Assembly (NCBI GenBank): GCA_964250755.1
Contig: CAXUHB010000002.1
Location: 372,001-436,000 of the forward strand
Direction: 5' to 3'
Length of the DNA: 64,000 nt
Source: DASWOJ01 sp964250755
Lineage (GTDB): Bacteria > Pseudomonadota > Alphaproteobacteria > Acetobacterales > Acetobacteraceae
Below are positions 34,602 through 43,417 of the stretch, piece after piece. The translations under genes and the position numbers were made by a program. Below the pieces are notes generated by a model. That model had not been told where the DNA came from and ran no database searches. It saw nothing but the letters and a program-made list of their open reading frames with translations. Each line of letters starts with the position of its first letter. Within the stretch, counting starts at the first letter, position 1.

Positions 34602-36653
34602 TCATCCCGCCCGCTCGATGATGACGTTGCCGAAGGGGTCCACCCGCGCTTGCAGGCCGGGGTCCACCACGGTGGTGGCGTCGGGCTGCTCCAGCACTGC
34701 CGGGCCGGGGACCACTGCGCCGACAGGGAGCAGCAGGCGGTCGTGAACGGACGTGTCGTGCCAGCCGCCGAACCAGACTGGGCGGGTGCCGCGCGCCGCG
34801 GCGGCCATTGACGCTTCACCGCCGGGCGCCAGCAGCGCCAGGTCGAAGCGCGGGCGGCGGCCCACGGCGGCGCTGCGGAGGTTCAGCACCCGGACGGGCA
34901 CACCGGGCAGCAGGCGGCTGAACGAGGCCTGGTAGGCCGTCTCGAACGCGGCGCGGAGGCGGGTTTCCGTAATGCCCGTCGTGCCGTCCTGCACCTGTGC
35001 CGCCACCGGCACCGCGACGGTGTGCGTCTGCCCGGCATAGTGCATGTCGAACTCGAACAGCACCTCCACCCGATCCATCGGCAATCCCGCCGCCTCCACC
35101 ACGGCGCGGGCGGCCCCGGCGTCCGCCACCATGCGGCGGTCCAGCGCGGCGGCGTCCAGGCCGTCCAGCGTCAGGTTCACGGTCTGCACCTGGTCGTGCC
35201 GGATGTCGGCGATGACGCAGCCCAGCGCGGAGGTCACGCCGGGGTAGCGGGGCACCAGGGCAGCGCGCAGGCCCACGTCGCGGATCAGGGCGCCGGCGTG
35301 CAGCGCGCCGCCGCCGCCGAAGGGCACGGCGGCGAAGCGGGCAGGGTCGTGCCCACGCTCAATGGAGACCAGGCGTATGGCGGCGGCCATGCGGCCGTTG
35401 GCGATGCGCACGATGGCTTCGGCGGCCTCCATTACGCCCAAGCCGAGCGGGTCCGCGACGTGGACCCGTATGGCCTCCCGCGCCGCGTCCGCGTCCAGCC
35501 GGGCCAGGCCGCCGCCGATGGGACGGTCGGCGTTGATGCGGCCCAGCGCCACGTTGGCGTCGGTCAGGGTCGGGCGGGTGTTGCCGCCGCCGTAGCAGGC
35601 AGGGCCGGGGCGGGACCCGGCGCTCTCCGGCCCCACCTGCAGCAGCCCGCCCGCGTCCACCCGAGCGATGCTGCCGCCGCCGGCGCCGATGGTGCTGATC
35701 TCGATCATCGGGGTGCGGATGACCAGGCCGAAGTCAATCGTGGTCTGCGCCGCCAGCGCCGCCGCACCGCCCACCACCAGCGACACGTCAAAGGAGGTGC
35801 CGCCCAAATCCCCGGTGATGACGTCCGGGAAGCCGGCAGCGGCAGCGATGGCAGCGGCGGCAATGACGCCTGCGGCCGGGCCGGACAGGGCGGTGCGGAC
35901 GGGCAGCCGCGCCGCAGTGGCGGTGGACATGACGCCGCCGTTGCTCTGCACGATATGAAACGGCCCGGCGTAGCCCCCTGCCCGCAGCGCCGCATCCAGC
36001 TTGGACAGGTAGCCGCCGACCACGGGCTGCAGGTAGGCGTTGAGGCAGGTGGTGGATGTGCGCTCGAACTCGCGGATTTCCGGCAGGATTTGGGAGGAGC
36101 AGGCGAGGTTGCCGTTGGGCCAGACCCCCCGCGCCGCCTCCAGGGCGGCCAATTCGTTGGCAGGGTTGGCGTAACTGTTGATGAACACGATGGCGAGCGC
36201 GGCGGCCCCGGCCGCCAGCAGCGCGCGGGCGGCGTCCTGCACCGCTGCCGGGTCCACGGCCTCGCGGATGGTGCCGTCGGCCAGGGTGCGTTCCGCGACC
36301 TCCAGCCGCATGTCGCGGTCCACGACGGGGATGAAGTCACCCGTCAAGCCCCAGGTCTGGCGGCGGTCGCGCCGCCGCATCTCCAGCGCGTCGCGGAAGC
36401 CTGCGGTGGTGATGAGGCCTACCCGCGCGCCCTTGCGCTCCAGCAGGGCGTTGGTGCCGACGGTGGTGCCGTGGACGATGGAGCCGAGGTTGGCCACCGG
36501 GCCGAACGAGGCCAGCCCGGCCATGAAGCCCACGGCCTCGTCCCCCCGGTGGCTCGGCACCTTGGCCGTGCGGAATTGGCCGGCGGCGGCGTCGAAGAGG
36601 AACAGGTCGGTGAAGGTCCCGCCCACGTCCACGCCGACGACGGGGCCGGTCAT
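34602..36653 (-). CDS. hyuA: Hydantoinase/5-oxoprolinase family subunit A
   Basis: A 683-residue ATP-dependent amidohydrolase subunit. The N-terminal ASKHA-type phosphate loop is VGVDVGGTFTDLFLFD. HGTTVGTNALLERKG, GGVMSTATA, TGDLGGTSFDV (second phosphate loop) and FGGGGALHA follow, all hallmarks of HyuA/OplaH. The family hydrolyses hydantoins, 5-oxoproline or N-methylhydantoin with ATP; some relatives (acetone or acetophenone carboxylase subunits) carboxylate ketones. It pairs with HyuB, encoded 193 bp upstream beyond a palindromic element. Full length. Confidence 0.9.
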   Translation of the reverse strand: MTGPVVGVDVGGTFTDLFLFDAAAGQFRTAKVPSHRGDEAVGFMAGLASFGPVANLGSIVHGTTVGTNALLERKGARVGLITTAGFRDALEMRRRDRRQTWGLTGDFIPVVDRDMRLEVAERTLADGTIREAVDPAAVQDAARALLAAGAAALAIVFINSYANPANELAALEAARGVWPNGNLACSSQILPEIREFERTSTTCLNAYLQPVVGGYLSKLDAALRAGGYAGPFHIVQSNGGVMSTATAARLPVRTALSGPAAGVIAAAAIAAAAGFPDVITGDLGGTSFDVSLVVGGAAALAAQTTIDFGLVIRTPMIEISTIGAGGGSIARVDAGGLLQVGPESAGSRPGPACYGGGNTRPTLTDANVALGRINADRPIGGGLARLDADAAREAIRVHVADPLGLGVMEAAEAIVRIANGRMAAAIRLVSIERGHDPARFAAVPFGGGGALHAGALIRDVGLRAALVPRYPGVTSALGCVIADIRHDQVQTVNLTLDGLDAAALDRRMVADAGAARAVVEAAGLPMDRVEVLFEFDMHYAGQTHTVAVPVAAQVQDGTTGITETRLRAAFETAYQASFSRLLPGVPVRVLNLRSAAVGRRPRFDLALLAPGGEASMAAAARGTRPVWFGGWHDTSVHDRLLLPVGAVVPGPAVLEQPDATTVVDPGLQARVDPFGNVIIERAG

Positions 36654-36698
36654 CGGGTGGTCCCGCCTTCGTGCAACGGCAATTCGGCCCGACCTCCG

Positions 36699-36800
36699 CC
36701 GTCATTGCGAGCCGCTCCTGCGGTGCGGCAGTCCAGGGGCCGGACGGACTGCGCTGGCGGCCCCTGGACTGCCGCGTCGCTGCGGTTTCCGCAATGACGG
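36699..36800. repeat. Palindromic element of a second type, between hyuB and hyuA
   Basis: Outer arms CCGTCATTGCG (36699-36709) and CGCAATGACGG (36790-36800) are exact reverse complements. Inside them CAGTCCAGGGGCCG and CGGCCCCTGGACTG also pair. The sequence is unlike elements A-H. Similar CGTCATTGCGAGC palindromes are common in intergenic DNA of Alphaproteobacteria. It could fold into a long hairpin within the hyuB-hyuA transcript. Confidence 0.8.
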
Positions 36801-36846
36801 GGCCACCTTGCGGAAGCGCGTGCGGGCGGATGGCAAGTAGTGCCGC

Positions 36847-38520
36847 TCAAGGCTTGGCCGCCACGTAGCCCAGGCGTACGTCGCGTGCCGCGGCGTCACG
36901 GTCCCGCAGCGCCGGATCGCCCCAGCCGCCGCCGCCGGGCGTCTCCAGGCGCAGCCGACTGCCTGCTGCAAGCTGCACACCCGCCACCTTGGACACCATC
37001 GGGGGGTGGTGCGCCACGCCGTCCCACCACCAGGTGAAGCGGTTCAGCGCCGCGGGGCCGCCGCCCGACACGCCGAAAGGGGCGGCCTTGCCGCGCTCCC
37101 CCAGCAGGGACAGGCTGGCGTCCGTCAGCACCTCGATCTCATAGACCGCGCCCAGGCCGCCGCGATGCTCCCCTGCCCCGGCGGAGTCCGGGCGCAGCGC
37201 CCATTGGGTGAACAGCACGGGGTAGGCGGCCTCCATGATTTCCGCCGGCGGGATGGTGGCGGTGGAGATGGGGTTGTTGGCGTGGCTCAGCCCGTCGCTG
37301 CCCGCCGTGCCGCCCAGCCCTCCGCCGAAGAACGAGAACATGACCCAGCGCGATCCGTCCCCGCGGTGCCCGGACAGCGACAGCGCGTTGATGGTGCCGA
37401 ACGGCCCGGCCATCGCCCGCGCCGGGTCCGCCGCCGCCAGCGCGCCGAACACGACGCCGATCAGGCGCAGGATGGTCTCGGTGTAGCCAGCCACCGGCTT
37501 CGGCGCCCGCGCGCCCAGCAGGGAGCCGTCGGGGATCACGAATCTGATGGGCCGCAGGCATCCGGCGTTGGCAGGCACGTCCGTGAACAGGTGCTTCAGC
37601 GCCACGTAGCAGGCGGCGACGGCGGTGGCGTAGGAGATGTTGACCGGCCCGGCCGGCGCGGGCGACGAGCGGGAGAAGTCCAGCGTCATCGCGTCGCCTG
37701 AAACCGTGAGGTCCAGGGCGACCAGCAGCGCCTGGTCCACGATGCCGTCGTTGTCCAGCGTGTCCTGGAAGCTGTAGCGGCCGTCGGGCAGCGCCGTGAT
37801 GGCGGCACGCATCAGCGCCTCCGCCCGGTCCTGCAGGGTGTCGAGGGCTGCGGCCACGGTGGCGTCCCCATACTCGTCCAGCAGTGCGCCGAAGCGGCGT
37901 TCGCCCAGGTCCAGGGCGTTGAGCTGGCCGTTCAGGTCGCCCCAGTTGCTGGCGGGCACGCGTGAGTTGCAGGCCAGGATGTCGGCAATGTCCATGTTCA
38001 TGCGCCCGGCGGCGATCAGCTTGACCGGCGGGATGCGCACGCTTTCCTGGAAGCAATCGGTGGCCTGCGGGTTGTAGCCGCCGGGCACGTTGCCGCCGAG
38101 GTCCAGCCAGTGGCCGACCGACGCCATCCAGCAGAACAGCGCGCCGCCGCGGAAAATCGGGCGGACCAGGCGCATGTCGTTCAGGTGGGTGCCGCCATCG
38201 TAGGGATCGTTGAACAGGTAGGTGTCGCCGGGCTGCAGGCCGCCGTCCTGCACGCGTCCGTCCTGCCTGCCCCCGTCGCGGGCGACCTTGGCGATGACGG
38301 CGCGGACGGCGAAGGACATGGCGCCGACGAAGATGGGCAGGCCGCTGGTGCCCTGGACGAGGGTGTCCCCGGTGTCCGCATGATACAGCCCGTGGCAGGC
38401 GTCCTTGGCCTCGGCGATGATCGGGTTGAAGGCGGAGCGGTAGAGGGTCGCGTCCATCTCGTCGGCAATGCCCTCCAGCCGGCCCTTCAGGATGGCGAGG
38501 GTGACGGGGTCGAGGGTCAT
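36847..38520 (-). CDS. hyuB: Hydantoinase/5-oxoprolinase family subunit B
   Basis: A 557-residue HyuB. The N-terminus LDPVTLAILKGRLEGIADEM, then TLYRSAFNPIIAEAKD, YLFNDPYDGGTHLNDM, LGGNVPGGYNPQATD and the C-terminal ETPGGGGWGDP are the family's standard landmarks. It forms a complex with HyuA. The ATG at 38520 starts the family-typical N-terminus; the open frame upstream of it is palindromic-repeat DNA. It is followed by the second-type palindrome and hyuA. Confidence 0.92.
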   Translation of the reverse strand: MTLDPVTLAILKGRLEGIADEMDATLYRSAFNPIIAEAKDACHGLYHADTGDTLVQGTSGLPIFVGAMSFAVRAVIAKVARDGGRQDGRVQDGGLQPGDTYLFNDPYDGGTHLNDMRLVRPIFRGGALFCWMASVGHWLDLGGNVPGGYNPQATDCFQESVRIPPVKLIAAGRMNMDIADILACNSRVPASNWGDLNGQLNALDLGERRFGALLDEYGDATVAAALDTLQDRAEALMRAAITALPDGRYSFQDTLDNDGIVDQALLVALDLTVSGDAMTLDFSRSSPAPAGPVNISYATAVAACYVALKHLFTDVPANAGCLRPIRFVIPDGSLLGARAPKPVAGYTETILRLIGVVFGALAAADPARAMAGPFGTINALSLSGHRGDGSRWVMFSFFGGGLGGTAGSDGLSHANNPISTATIPPAEIMEAAYPVLFTQWALRPDSAGAGEHRGGLGAVYEIEVLTDASLSLLGERGKAAPFGVSGGGPAALNRFTWWWDGVAHHPPMVSKVAGVQLAAGSRLRLETPGGGGWGDPALRDRDAAARDVRLGYVAAKP

Positions 38521-38534
38521 AAGGGAGTCTGCTC

Positions 38535-38687
38535 CTGCTCCCTCTCCCTCCAGGAGAGGGTCGGGGTGAGGGGGTCTTGGCTGCGGCGCAGGGCGCTTAG
38601 GGTACCGCTGGCGCACATGCCTGCGTCGGGCAGGACAGCGCCGCAAGACCCCCTCACCCCGGCCCTCTCCCGGAGTGAGAGGGAGAA
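38535..38687. repeat. Palindromic element B, between the PEP-mutase-family gene and hyuB
   Basis: Left arm CCCTCTCCCTCCAGGAGAGGG plus TCGGGGTGAGGGGGTCTTGG (from about 38538). Right arm CAAGACCCCCTCACCCCGG plus CCCTCTCCCGGAGTGAGAGGG (38644-38685). The pairing extends into the core through GTCTTG/CAAGAC. The core is about 65 bp. Same family as A, C, D, E and H. Confidence 0.88.
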
Positions 38688-38701
38688 GAAGGCATCCTTC
38701 C

Positions 38702-39565
38702 TCACACGCCGCCCTCATAAGTCCGCCCCAACGCCAGCACCTCCGGCGTGCCCAGCAGGGCGTTCAGGGCCGTGAAGTCGAACATGCGGTCCGCGAAGGG
38801 CGTGTTGGTGCCGTGCCGGGCCAGCGACCCGTAGTAGTCCTGGGCGGTGCGGGCCAGGGCGCGGACGATGCCGCCGGGGAAGATGACGAGGCGGAAGCCC
38901 TGCGCCCCAAGCTCGGCGGCGGTGGCCATCGGGGTGTCGCCGCCCTCCACCATGTTGGCCAGCAGCGGGCGCAGGCCGCCCAGGGCGGACACTACGGCGC
39001 CAAGCTGGGCGGCGCTGCGCGGGGCCTCCACGAACAGCACGTCGGCCCCGGCGTCGACATACAGCCGCGCACGGTCCAAGGCGGCGTCCAGGCCCTCGGT
39101 CGCCACGGCGTCGGTGCGGGCGATGATGAGGGTGGACTCGTGCGCGCGGGCGTCCACGGCGGCGCGGACCTTGCCGGCCATCTCGGCGGCGGGGATCAGG
39201 GTCTTGTCCTGCAGGTGGCCGCAGCGCTTGGGCAGGGTCTGGTCCTCGATCTGGATCGCGCTGGCGCCCGCGCGCTCGAACAGGCGGACGGTGCGCTGGA
39301 CGTTCAGCGCGTTGCCCCAGCCGGTGTCGGCGTCCACGATGAGGGGCGTGGATGCGCGGTCGCGCACGAGGGCCACGGTCTCCGCCACCTCTGTCACCGA
39401 CACCAGGCCGATGTCGGGTCGGCCCAGCCGGGTGTAGGCGATGGCGGCGCCGGACAGATACAGCGCGCGGAAGCCTGCGGCGGCGGCCAGGGAGGCCGTG
39501 AGCGCGTCATAGACGCCGGGGGCGACCAGGGGGCCGGGGGCTTGCAGGAGTTGGGCGAGGGTCAT
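38702..39565 (-). CDS. Isocitrate lyase/PEP mutase family enzyme
   Basis: A 287-residue TIM-barrel enzyme. Metal-binding DADTGWGN (about 74-81), EDQTLPKRCGH (equivalent of the ICL/PEPM KKCGH loop) and ARTDAV are present. This subgroup includes methylisocitrate lyase, carboxyvinyl-carboxyphosphonate mutase and oxaloacetate decarboxylase/dimethylmalate lyase. It probably cleaves or decarboxylates a C4-C6 hydroxy- or oxo-acid produced by the pathway. The ATG at 39565 begins the family-like N-terminus (LLQAPGPLVAPGVYDALTA). It sits between livF and hyuB, separated from both by palindromic elements. Confidence 0.88.
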   Translation of the reverse strand: MTLAQLLQAPGPLVAPGVYDALTASLAAAAGFRALYLSGAAIAYTRLGRPDIGLVSVTEVAETVALVRDRASTPLIVDADTGWGNALNVQRTVRLFERAGASAIQIEDQTLPKRCGHLQDKTLIPAAEMAGKVRAAVDARAHESTLIIARTDAVATEGLDAALDRARLYVDAGADVLFVEAPRSAAQLGAVVSALGGLRPLLANMVEGGDTPMATAAELGAQGFRLVIFPGGIVRALARTAQDYYGSLARHGTNTPFADRMFDFTALNALLGTPEVLALGRTYEGGV

Positions 39566-39575
39566 TGCGGACGGG

Positions 39576-39731
39576 CCTGCCCTGCTCCCTCTCCCTCCGG
39601 GAGAGGGTGAGGGAGGCCGCGCGCACCATTCTTGGCCTGCACAAGGGCTGAAGCCGTATCCAACCATGCAAGGGCGGCCTTTGCGGCCTCTCTCACCCCA
39701 ACCCTCTCCCGGAGGGAGAGGGAGCAGGGCA
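39576..39731. repeat. Palindromic element C, between livF and the PEP-mutase-family gene
   Basis: The longest uninterrupted pairing at the outer ends: CTGCCCTGCTCCCTCTCCC (from 39577) against GGGAGAGGGAGCAGGGCAG (to 39731). Arms continue with GGGAGAGGGTGAGGGAGGCC and GGCCTCTCTCACCCC. The core is about 70 bp. Built like A, B, D, E and H. Confidence 0.9.
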
Positions 39732-39752
39732 GCGCTGTTTGCACCATCATCT

Positions 39753-40454
39753 TCACAACCCCAGGTAGGCCCGCTTCAGGCCGGCGTCCTCCCGCAGCAC
39801 CGCCGCCGGGCCGTGCAGGGCGCAGGCACCGTTCTCCAGGATGTACGCACGCCCCGCCAGATCCAGCGACTGCACCACGTTCTGCTCCACCAGCATGATC
39901 GGCAAGCCCTCCCCGTTCAGCCGCGCGATCAGCGCGAACAGGGTTTCCACCATCAGGGGCGACAGGCCCAGCGACGGCTCGTCCAGGATCAGCAGGCGCG
40001 GCTCCGCCATCAGGCCGCGGGCGATGGCGAGCATCTGCTGCTCCCCGCCGGACAGCGTGCCCGCGCGTTGGCCGCTGCGCTCGCGCAGGCGGGGGAAAGC
40101 GTCGAACATGCGCTCCAGGTTCTGCCGCCGCCGCGCCTTGGCCCGGCGGTAGCTGCCCAGCACCAGGTTGTCCCGCACGCTCAGGTCCGGAAATATCTTG
40201 CGCCCCTCCGGCACGTGGACCAGCCCTGCGGCCACGATCGCGCCCGCATCCGCGCGGGTGATGTCCGCGCCGTCGAACCGCACCGTCCCCGCCGCGGCCG
40301 GCACCACGCCGGACAGCACGCGGGCGAGCGTCGTCTTGCCCACGCCGTTCGCGCCCAGCACCGCCACGACCTCCCCGGGCGCAATGGCCAGGTCCAGGCC
40401 GCGCAGCACCTCGACGCCGCCGTAGCCTGCGCGCAGTCCGGAGACCTCAAGCAT
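39753..40454 (-). CDS. livF: Branched-chain-type ABC transporter ATPase LivF
   Basis: A 233-residue cytoplasmic ATPase. Walker A GANGVGKTT, signature LSGGEQQMLAIARGL, Walker B LLILDEPSLGLSP and the switch His region (IMLVEQNV) are intact. HVPEGRKIFPDLSVRDNL is typical of LivF. It energises import together with LivG, LivH, LivM and the binding protein. The start overlaps the livG end by 8 bp. Confidence 0.95.
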   Translation of the reverse strand: MLEVSGLRAGYGGVEVLRGLDLAIAPGEVVAVLGANGVGKTTLARVLSGVVPAAAGTVRFDGADITRADAGAIVAAGLVHVPEGRKIFPDLSVRDNLVLGSYRRAKARRRQNLERMFDAFPRLRERSGQRAGTLSGGEQQMLAIARGLMAEPRLLILDEPSLGLSPLMVETLFALIARLNGEGLPIMLVEQNVVQSLDLAGRAYILENGACALHGPAAVLREDAGLKRAYLGL

Positions 40455-41184
40455 GGGCGGCCCCGAGGCGGGCGGCGGCGCCGTGGCCCAGGTAAGCCTC
40501 GATGACAGCGGGGTCGGCGCAGACCTGCGCTGGCGGCCCCTCGGCGATGATGCGCCCGCCGGACAGGACGCTGACGCGGCGGCACAGGCTCATGACGGCC
40601 TGCATGACGTGCTCGATCATCAGGATGGCGACGCCCCCGTCGCAGATGTCCTGGATGACAGGCACGATGTCGCGGATCTCGGAGGGGTTCAGGCCCGCAA
40701 GCACCTCATCCAGCAGCAGCAGCCGCGGCTCCGTCGCCAGGGCGCGGGCCAGCTCCAGCCGCTTGCGTCCCGCGACGGTCAAGGCGCTGGCCGGGCGGTC
40801 CAGCATGGCCTCCAGCCCGAGTCGGCGGCCCACCGCGTCCGCGTTGTCCAGCGCAGCGCGGCGCCGGGGGTGGCGCAGGTGGGCGCCGACGGCGATGTTC
40901 TCCCGCACCGACAATCCGGCGAAGGGCTGCACGATCTGGAACGTCCGCGCGATGCCGCGCCGGGCGCGCAGGTGCGGGGCATCCCGGGTCACGTCCACGC
41001 CCGCGAACACGATGCGGCCGGTGGTGGGCGGCAGGAAGCCGGAGATGATGGCGAACAGGGTGGTCTTGCCGGCACCGTTGGGTCCGATCAGGCCGGTGAT
41101 GGAGCTGGCAGGCGCGGACAGGCTGGCATCGGCGATGGCCAGCAGACCGCCGAAGCGCTTGGAGGCGGAGTGGACGGTCAGCAT
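40447..41184 (-). CDS. livG: Branched-chain-type ABC transporter ATPase LivG
   Basis: A 245-residue ATPase. Walker A GPNGAGKTT and the LivG-typical RGIARTFQIVQPFAGLSVREN are present. The signature loop is LTVAGRKRLELARAL instead of LSYGQQRRLEIARAL, and Walker B is LLLLDEVLAGLNP rather than DEP. Such AGRKR variants occur in some LivG groups and may be natural. The ATG at 41184 is used; it is followed by livF with overlap and preceded by palindromic element D. Confidence 0.93.
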   Translation of the reverse strand: MLTVHSASKRFGGLLAIADASLSAPASSITGLIGPNGAGKTTLFAIISGFLPPTTGRIVFAGVDVTRDAPHLRARRGIARTFQIVQPFAGLSVRENIAVGAHLRHPRRRAALDNADAVGRRLGLEAMLDRPASALTVAGRKRLELARALATEPRLLLLDEVLAGLNPSEIRDIVPVIQDICDGGVAILMIEHVMQAVMSLCRRVSVLSGGRIIAEGPPAQVCADPAVIEAYLGHGAAARLGAAHA

Positions 41185-41200
41185 GGGGGGGAGCGGGCGC

Positions 41201-41349
41201 CTTCTCCCTCTCCGTCCGGGAGAGGGTTGGGGTGAGGAAAGCCGCAAGCGCCGTCCTTGGGATGACGGGAACCGGGCCAGCACAGACCGGAGCTGGTCCA
41301 CGCGGCTTCCCTCACCCCAACCCTCTCCCGGACGGAGAGGGAGAAGAAA
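41201..41349. repeat. Palindromic element D, between livM and livG
   Basis: Left arm CTTCTCCCTCTCCGTCCGGG plus AGAGGGTTGGGGTGAGGAAAGCCGC in continuation. The right arm mirrors it (GCGGCTTCCCTCACCCCAAC, CCTCTCCCGGACGGAGAGGG, AGAAG). The family-unusual GTCC/GGAC change is present in both arms, so the arms match each other better than those of other copies. The core is about 60 bp. Confidence 0.9.
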
Positions 41350-41359
41350 GCATTCCTCC

Positions 41360-42307
41360 TCACGCCGCCCGTCCGCGCAGGCGGCGCAGGATGCCAACCA
41401 GGCCTGCGGGGGCGAAGGCGATCACCCCGACCAGCAGCAGCCCGAACAGCACCAGGTCCACCCCCGGCACCCGCCCGGCAAACAGCTTGGTCAGCTCGCC
41501 AAGCCCATGCAGCGCCAACGCGCCCACGACCGGACCCAGCGCGGTGCCTGAACCGCCGACAATGGCGGCCAGCAGCGCCTCGATTGACATGCGGGTGCCG
41601 AAGGCGATGTCCGCGTCCACGTATAGGAAGTACTGCGCATACAGGCAGCCGGCAGCGGCGGTGATGCCGGCGGATAGGGTCATGGCGCGCAGCTTCACCG
41701 CCAGCGTGTCCACGCCCAGGGCCGCGGCGGCGTCCTCGTTCTCGCGCACCGCGGCCAGGTAGGCGCCAAAGCGGGTGCGCGCCAGGGCGGACGTGCCCGC
41801 CAGCGCCCCCGCGACGCAGGCCAGCGCGATCCAGACGAAGGCGGCGCGGCTGGCGAACTGGAAGTTGCCGGGCCGTGCATCCAGCGGCAGCAGCAGCCCT
41901 GCTGCCCCGCCCGTGACGGGTGCGGCGTTGGCGCAGATGCGGAACACCTCGGCAAACGCCAGCGTCACCAGCGCGAAGTAGGACCCGCGCAGACGCGCCC
42001 GGAAGGCCAGCGCCCCGATGCCCCAGCCCACCGCGGCTCCTGCCAGCACGCCGCAGGCGCAGGCCGCCCAGGCGTTCACCCCAAGCCGCAGCTGCAGCAC
42101 CGCGTCCGCATAAGCGCCCGCGCCGAAGAAGGCTGCGTGCCCGAACGAGAACTGCCCGCCGCTGGCCAGCAGGTTCCACCCCTGCGCCGCCAGCGCCACC
42201 ACCAGCGCGGCCATCAGGACGTTCAGCAGCGTGTTGGACGCGAACAGCGGCGCCGCGGCCAGGACCAGCAGGAGTGCGGCGGCGAGGATGGCTTCGCGCC
42301 GGGTCAC
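41360..42307 (-). CDS. livM: Branched-chain-type ABC transporter permease LivM
   Basis: A 315-residue permease with about nine membrane spans. Family landmarks: GWNLLASGGQFSFGHAAFFG near the N-terminus, LRGSYFALVTLAFAEVFR, AVRENEDAAAALGVD (ATPase-coupling loop) and AIVGGSGTALGPVVGAL. It starts at a GTG overlapping the livH stop by 4 bp (GTGA), so translation is coupled. Palindromic element D follows. Confidence 0.93.
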   Translation of the reverse strand: MTRREAILAAALLLVLAAAPLFASNTLLNVLMAALVVALAAQGWNLLASGGQFSFGHAAFFGAGAYADAVLQLRLGVNAWAACACGVLAGAAVGWGIGALAFRARLRGSYFALVTLAFAEVFRICANAAPVTGGAAGLLLPLDARPGNFQFASRAAFVWIALACVAGALAGTSALARTRFGAYLAAVRENEDAAAALGVDTLAVKLRAMTLSAGITAAAGCLYAQYFLYVDADIAFGTRMSIEALLAAIVGGSGTALGPVVGALALHGLGELTKLFAGRVPGVDLVLFGLLLVGVIAFAPAGLVGILRRLRGRAA

Positions 42308-43173
42308 GCACGCGCCCCGAACAGTCCGGCGGGCCGCAGCAGCAGCACCAGGATGAAGAGGACGAAGATGCCGAGCTGCCCCAGGCTGTCGCCCAGGACC
42401 AGGCCGCCCAGGCTCTCCACCACGCCGACGAACAGGCCGCCCAGCAGGGCGCCGGGCACGGACCCCATGCCGCCCAGCACGACGATGGTGAATGCGACCA
42501 GGACGAAGGCGTTGCCGGCCCGCGGGTTGACGTAGAATGTCGGCATCAGCAGGCACGCCGCCACTGCCAGGCAGGCGCAGCCCAGGCCGAAGGTTGCGGC
42601 ATAGACGTGCCCGGCCTTGATCCCCATCAGCCGCGCGCCCAGCCGCTCCCGCGCCACGGCGCGCATCGCCCGGCCCAGGTCCGTCAACGCCAGCAGCGCC
42701 CACAGCAGCCCGGCCACCGCCAGCGCGCCCGCGAAGCCGATCAGCCGGGGCTTGGAGATCAGCATCGGGCCAATCTCCACCACCTGAAACGAGGCGTCCC
42801 CCTCCAGCGTGCGCGTGTCGGAGCGGAAGGCGGCGAGCAGCCCGTTCTCGATGGCGATGGAGAGGCCCAGGGTCACGAGCAGGACGTTGCTGTCGTCCCC
42901 GTGCCCAGCCGGGCCGATCAGGAAGCGCTGCAAGGCGTAGCCGAGGGCGAAGAAGGCCAGGGCCAGCGGCAGGGCCGCGGCATAGGGGCCGAGTCCAAGC
43001 GCCCCCAGGCCCCAGACGGCGAACATGGCGCAGGTCAGCAGCGCGCCGTGGGCGAAGTTGATGATGTGCAGGACGCCGTACACCAGCGTGAGGCCGAGGG
43101 CGACGAGGGCATAGACGGCCCCGGTCAGCAGGCCGTTGACGATGGACTCGGCGATGATGGCGGGGGTGTACAC
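42304..43173 (-). CDS. livH: Branched-chain-type ABC transporter permease LivH
   Basis: A 289-residue permease with about eight spans: NGLLTGAVYALVALGLTLVYG, INFAHGALL, the coupling loop MRAVARERLGARLMGIKAG, and VLGGMGSVPGALLGG are diagnostic. The GTG at 43173 is chosen because it gives the normal length. The in-frame ATG at 43266 would translate palindromic-repeat sequence. It is overlapped by livM. Confidence 0.92.
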   Translation of the reverse strand: MYTPAIIAESIVNGLLTGAVYALVALGLTLVYGVLHIINFAHGALLTCAMFAVWGLGALGLGPYAAALPLALAFFALGYALQRFLIGPAGHGDDSNVLLVTLGLSIAIENGLLAAFRSDTRTLEGDASFQVVEIGPMLISKPRLIGFAGALAVAGLLWALLALTDLGRAMRAVARERLGARLMGIKAGHVYAATFGLGCACLAVAACLLMPTFYVNPRAGNAFVLVAFTIVVLGGMGSVPGALLGGLFVGVVESLGGLVLGDSLGQLGIFVLFILVLLLRPAGLFGARA

Positions 43174-43212
43174 GGGGCGGGCTAGGCGCGGTGCGGGAGG
43201 GTGGGACGGTGT

Positions 43213-43384
43213 GCTTCCTGCTCCCTCTCCCTCCATGAGAGGGGCGGGGTGAGGGAGAGGCCGCACGGACCGGAGCTTGGTATGAGGGACCGGCTCGCAA
43301 ATGAAAGTCTGTGCGTGCGGCCTCCCTCACCCCGACCGTGAACCGCTTTGCGGTTTGACCCTGGAGGGAGAGGGAGCAGGAGGG
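43213..43384. repeat. Palindromic element E, between the binding-protein gene and livH
   Basis: Left arm CCTGCTCCCTCTCCCTCCAT plus GAGAGGGGCGGGGTGAGGGA. The right arm matches it (CCTCCCTCACCCCGACC ... GGAGGGAGAGGGAGCAGGAG) but is split by about 25 bp of extra sequence containing its own hairpin (AACCG CTTTG CGGTT). The core is about 60 bp, with GCCGCAC/GTGCGGC-type pairing at its ends. Confidence 0.85.
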
Positions 43385-43417
43385 CGCAGCCTGCCCAGAT
43401 GGACGTGGCCACCATCC

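Noticed and set aside
34385..43384. CRISPR array
   Set aside because: The repeats are palindromic, inverted in pairs, 0.5-2 kb apart and separated by genes, not direct repeats with uniform spacers; no cas gene is present.
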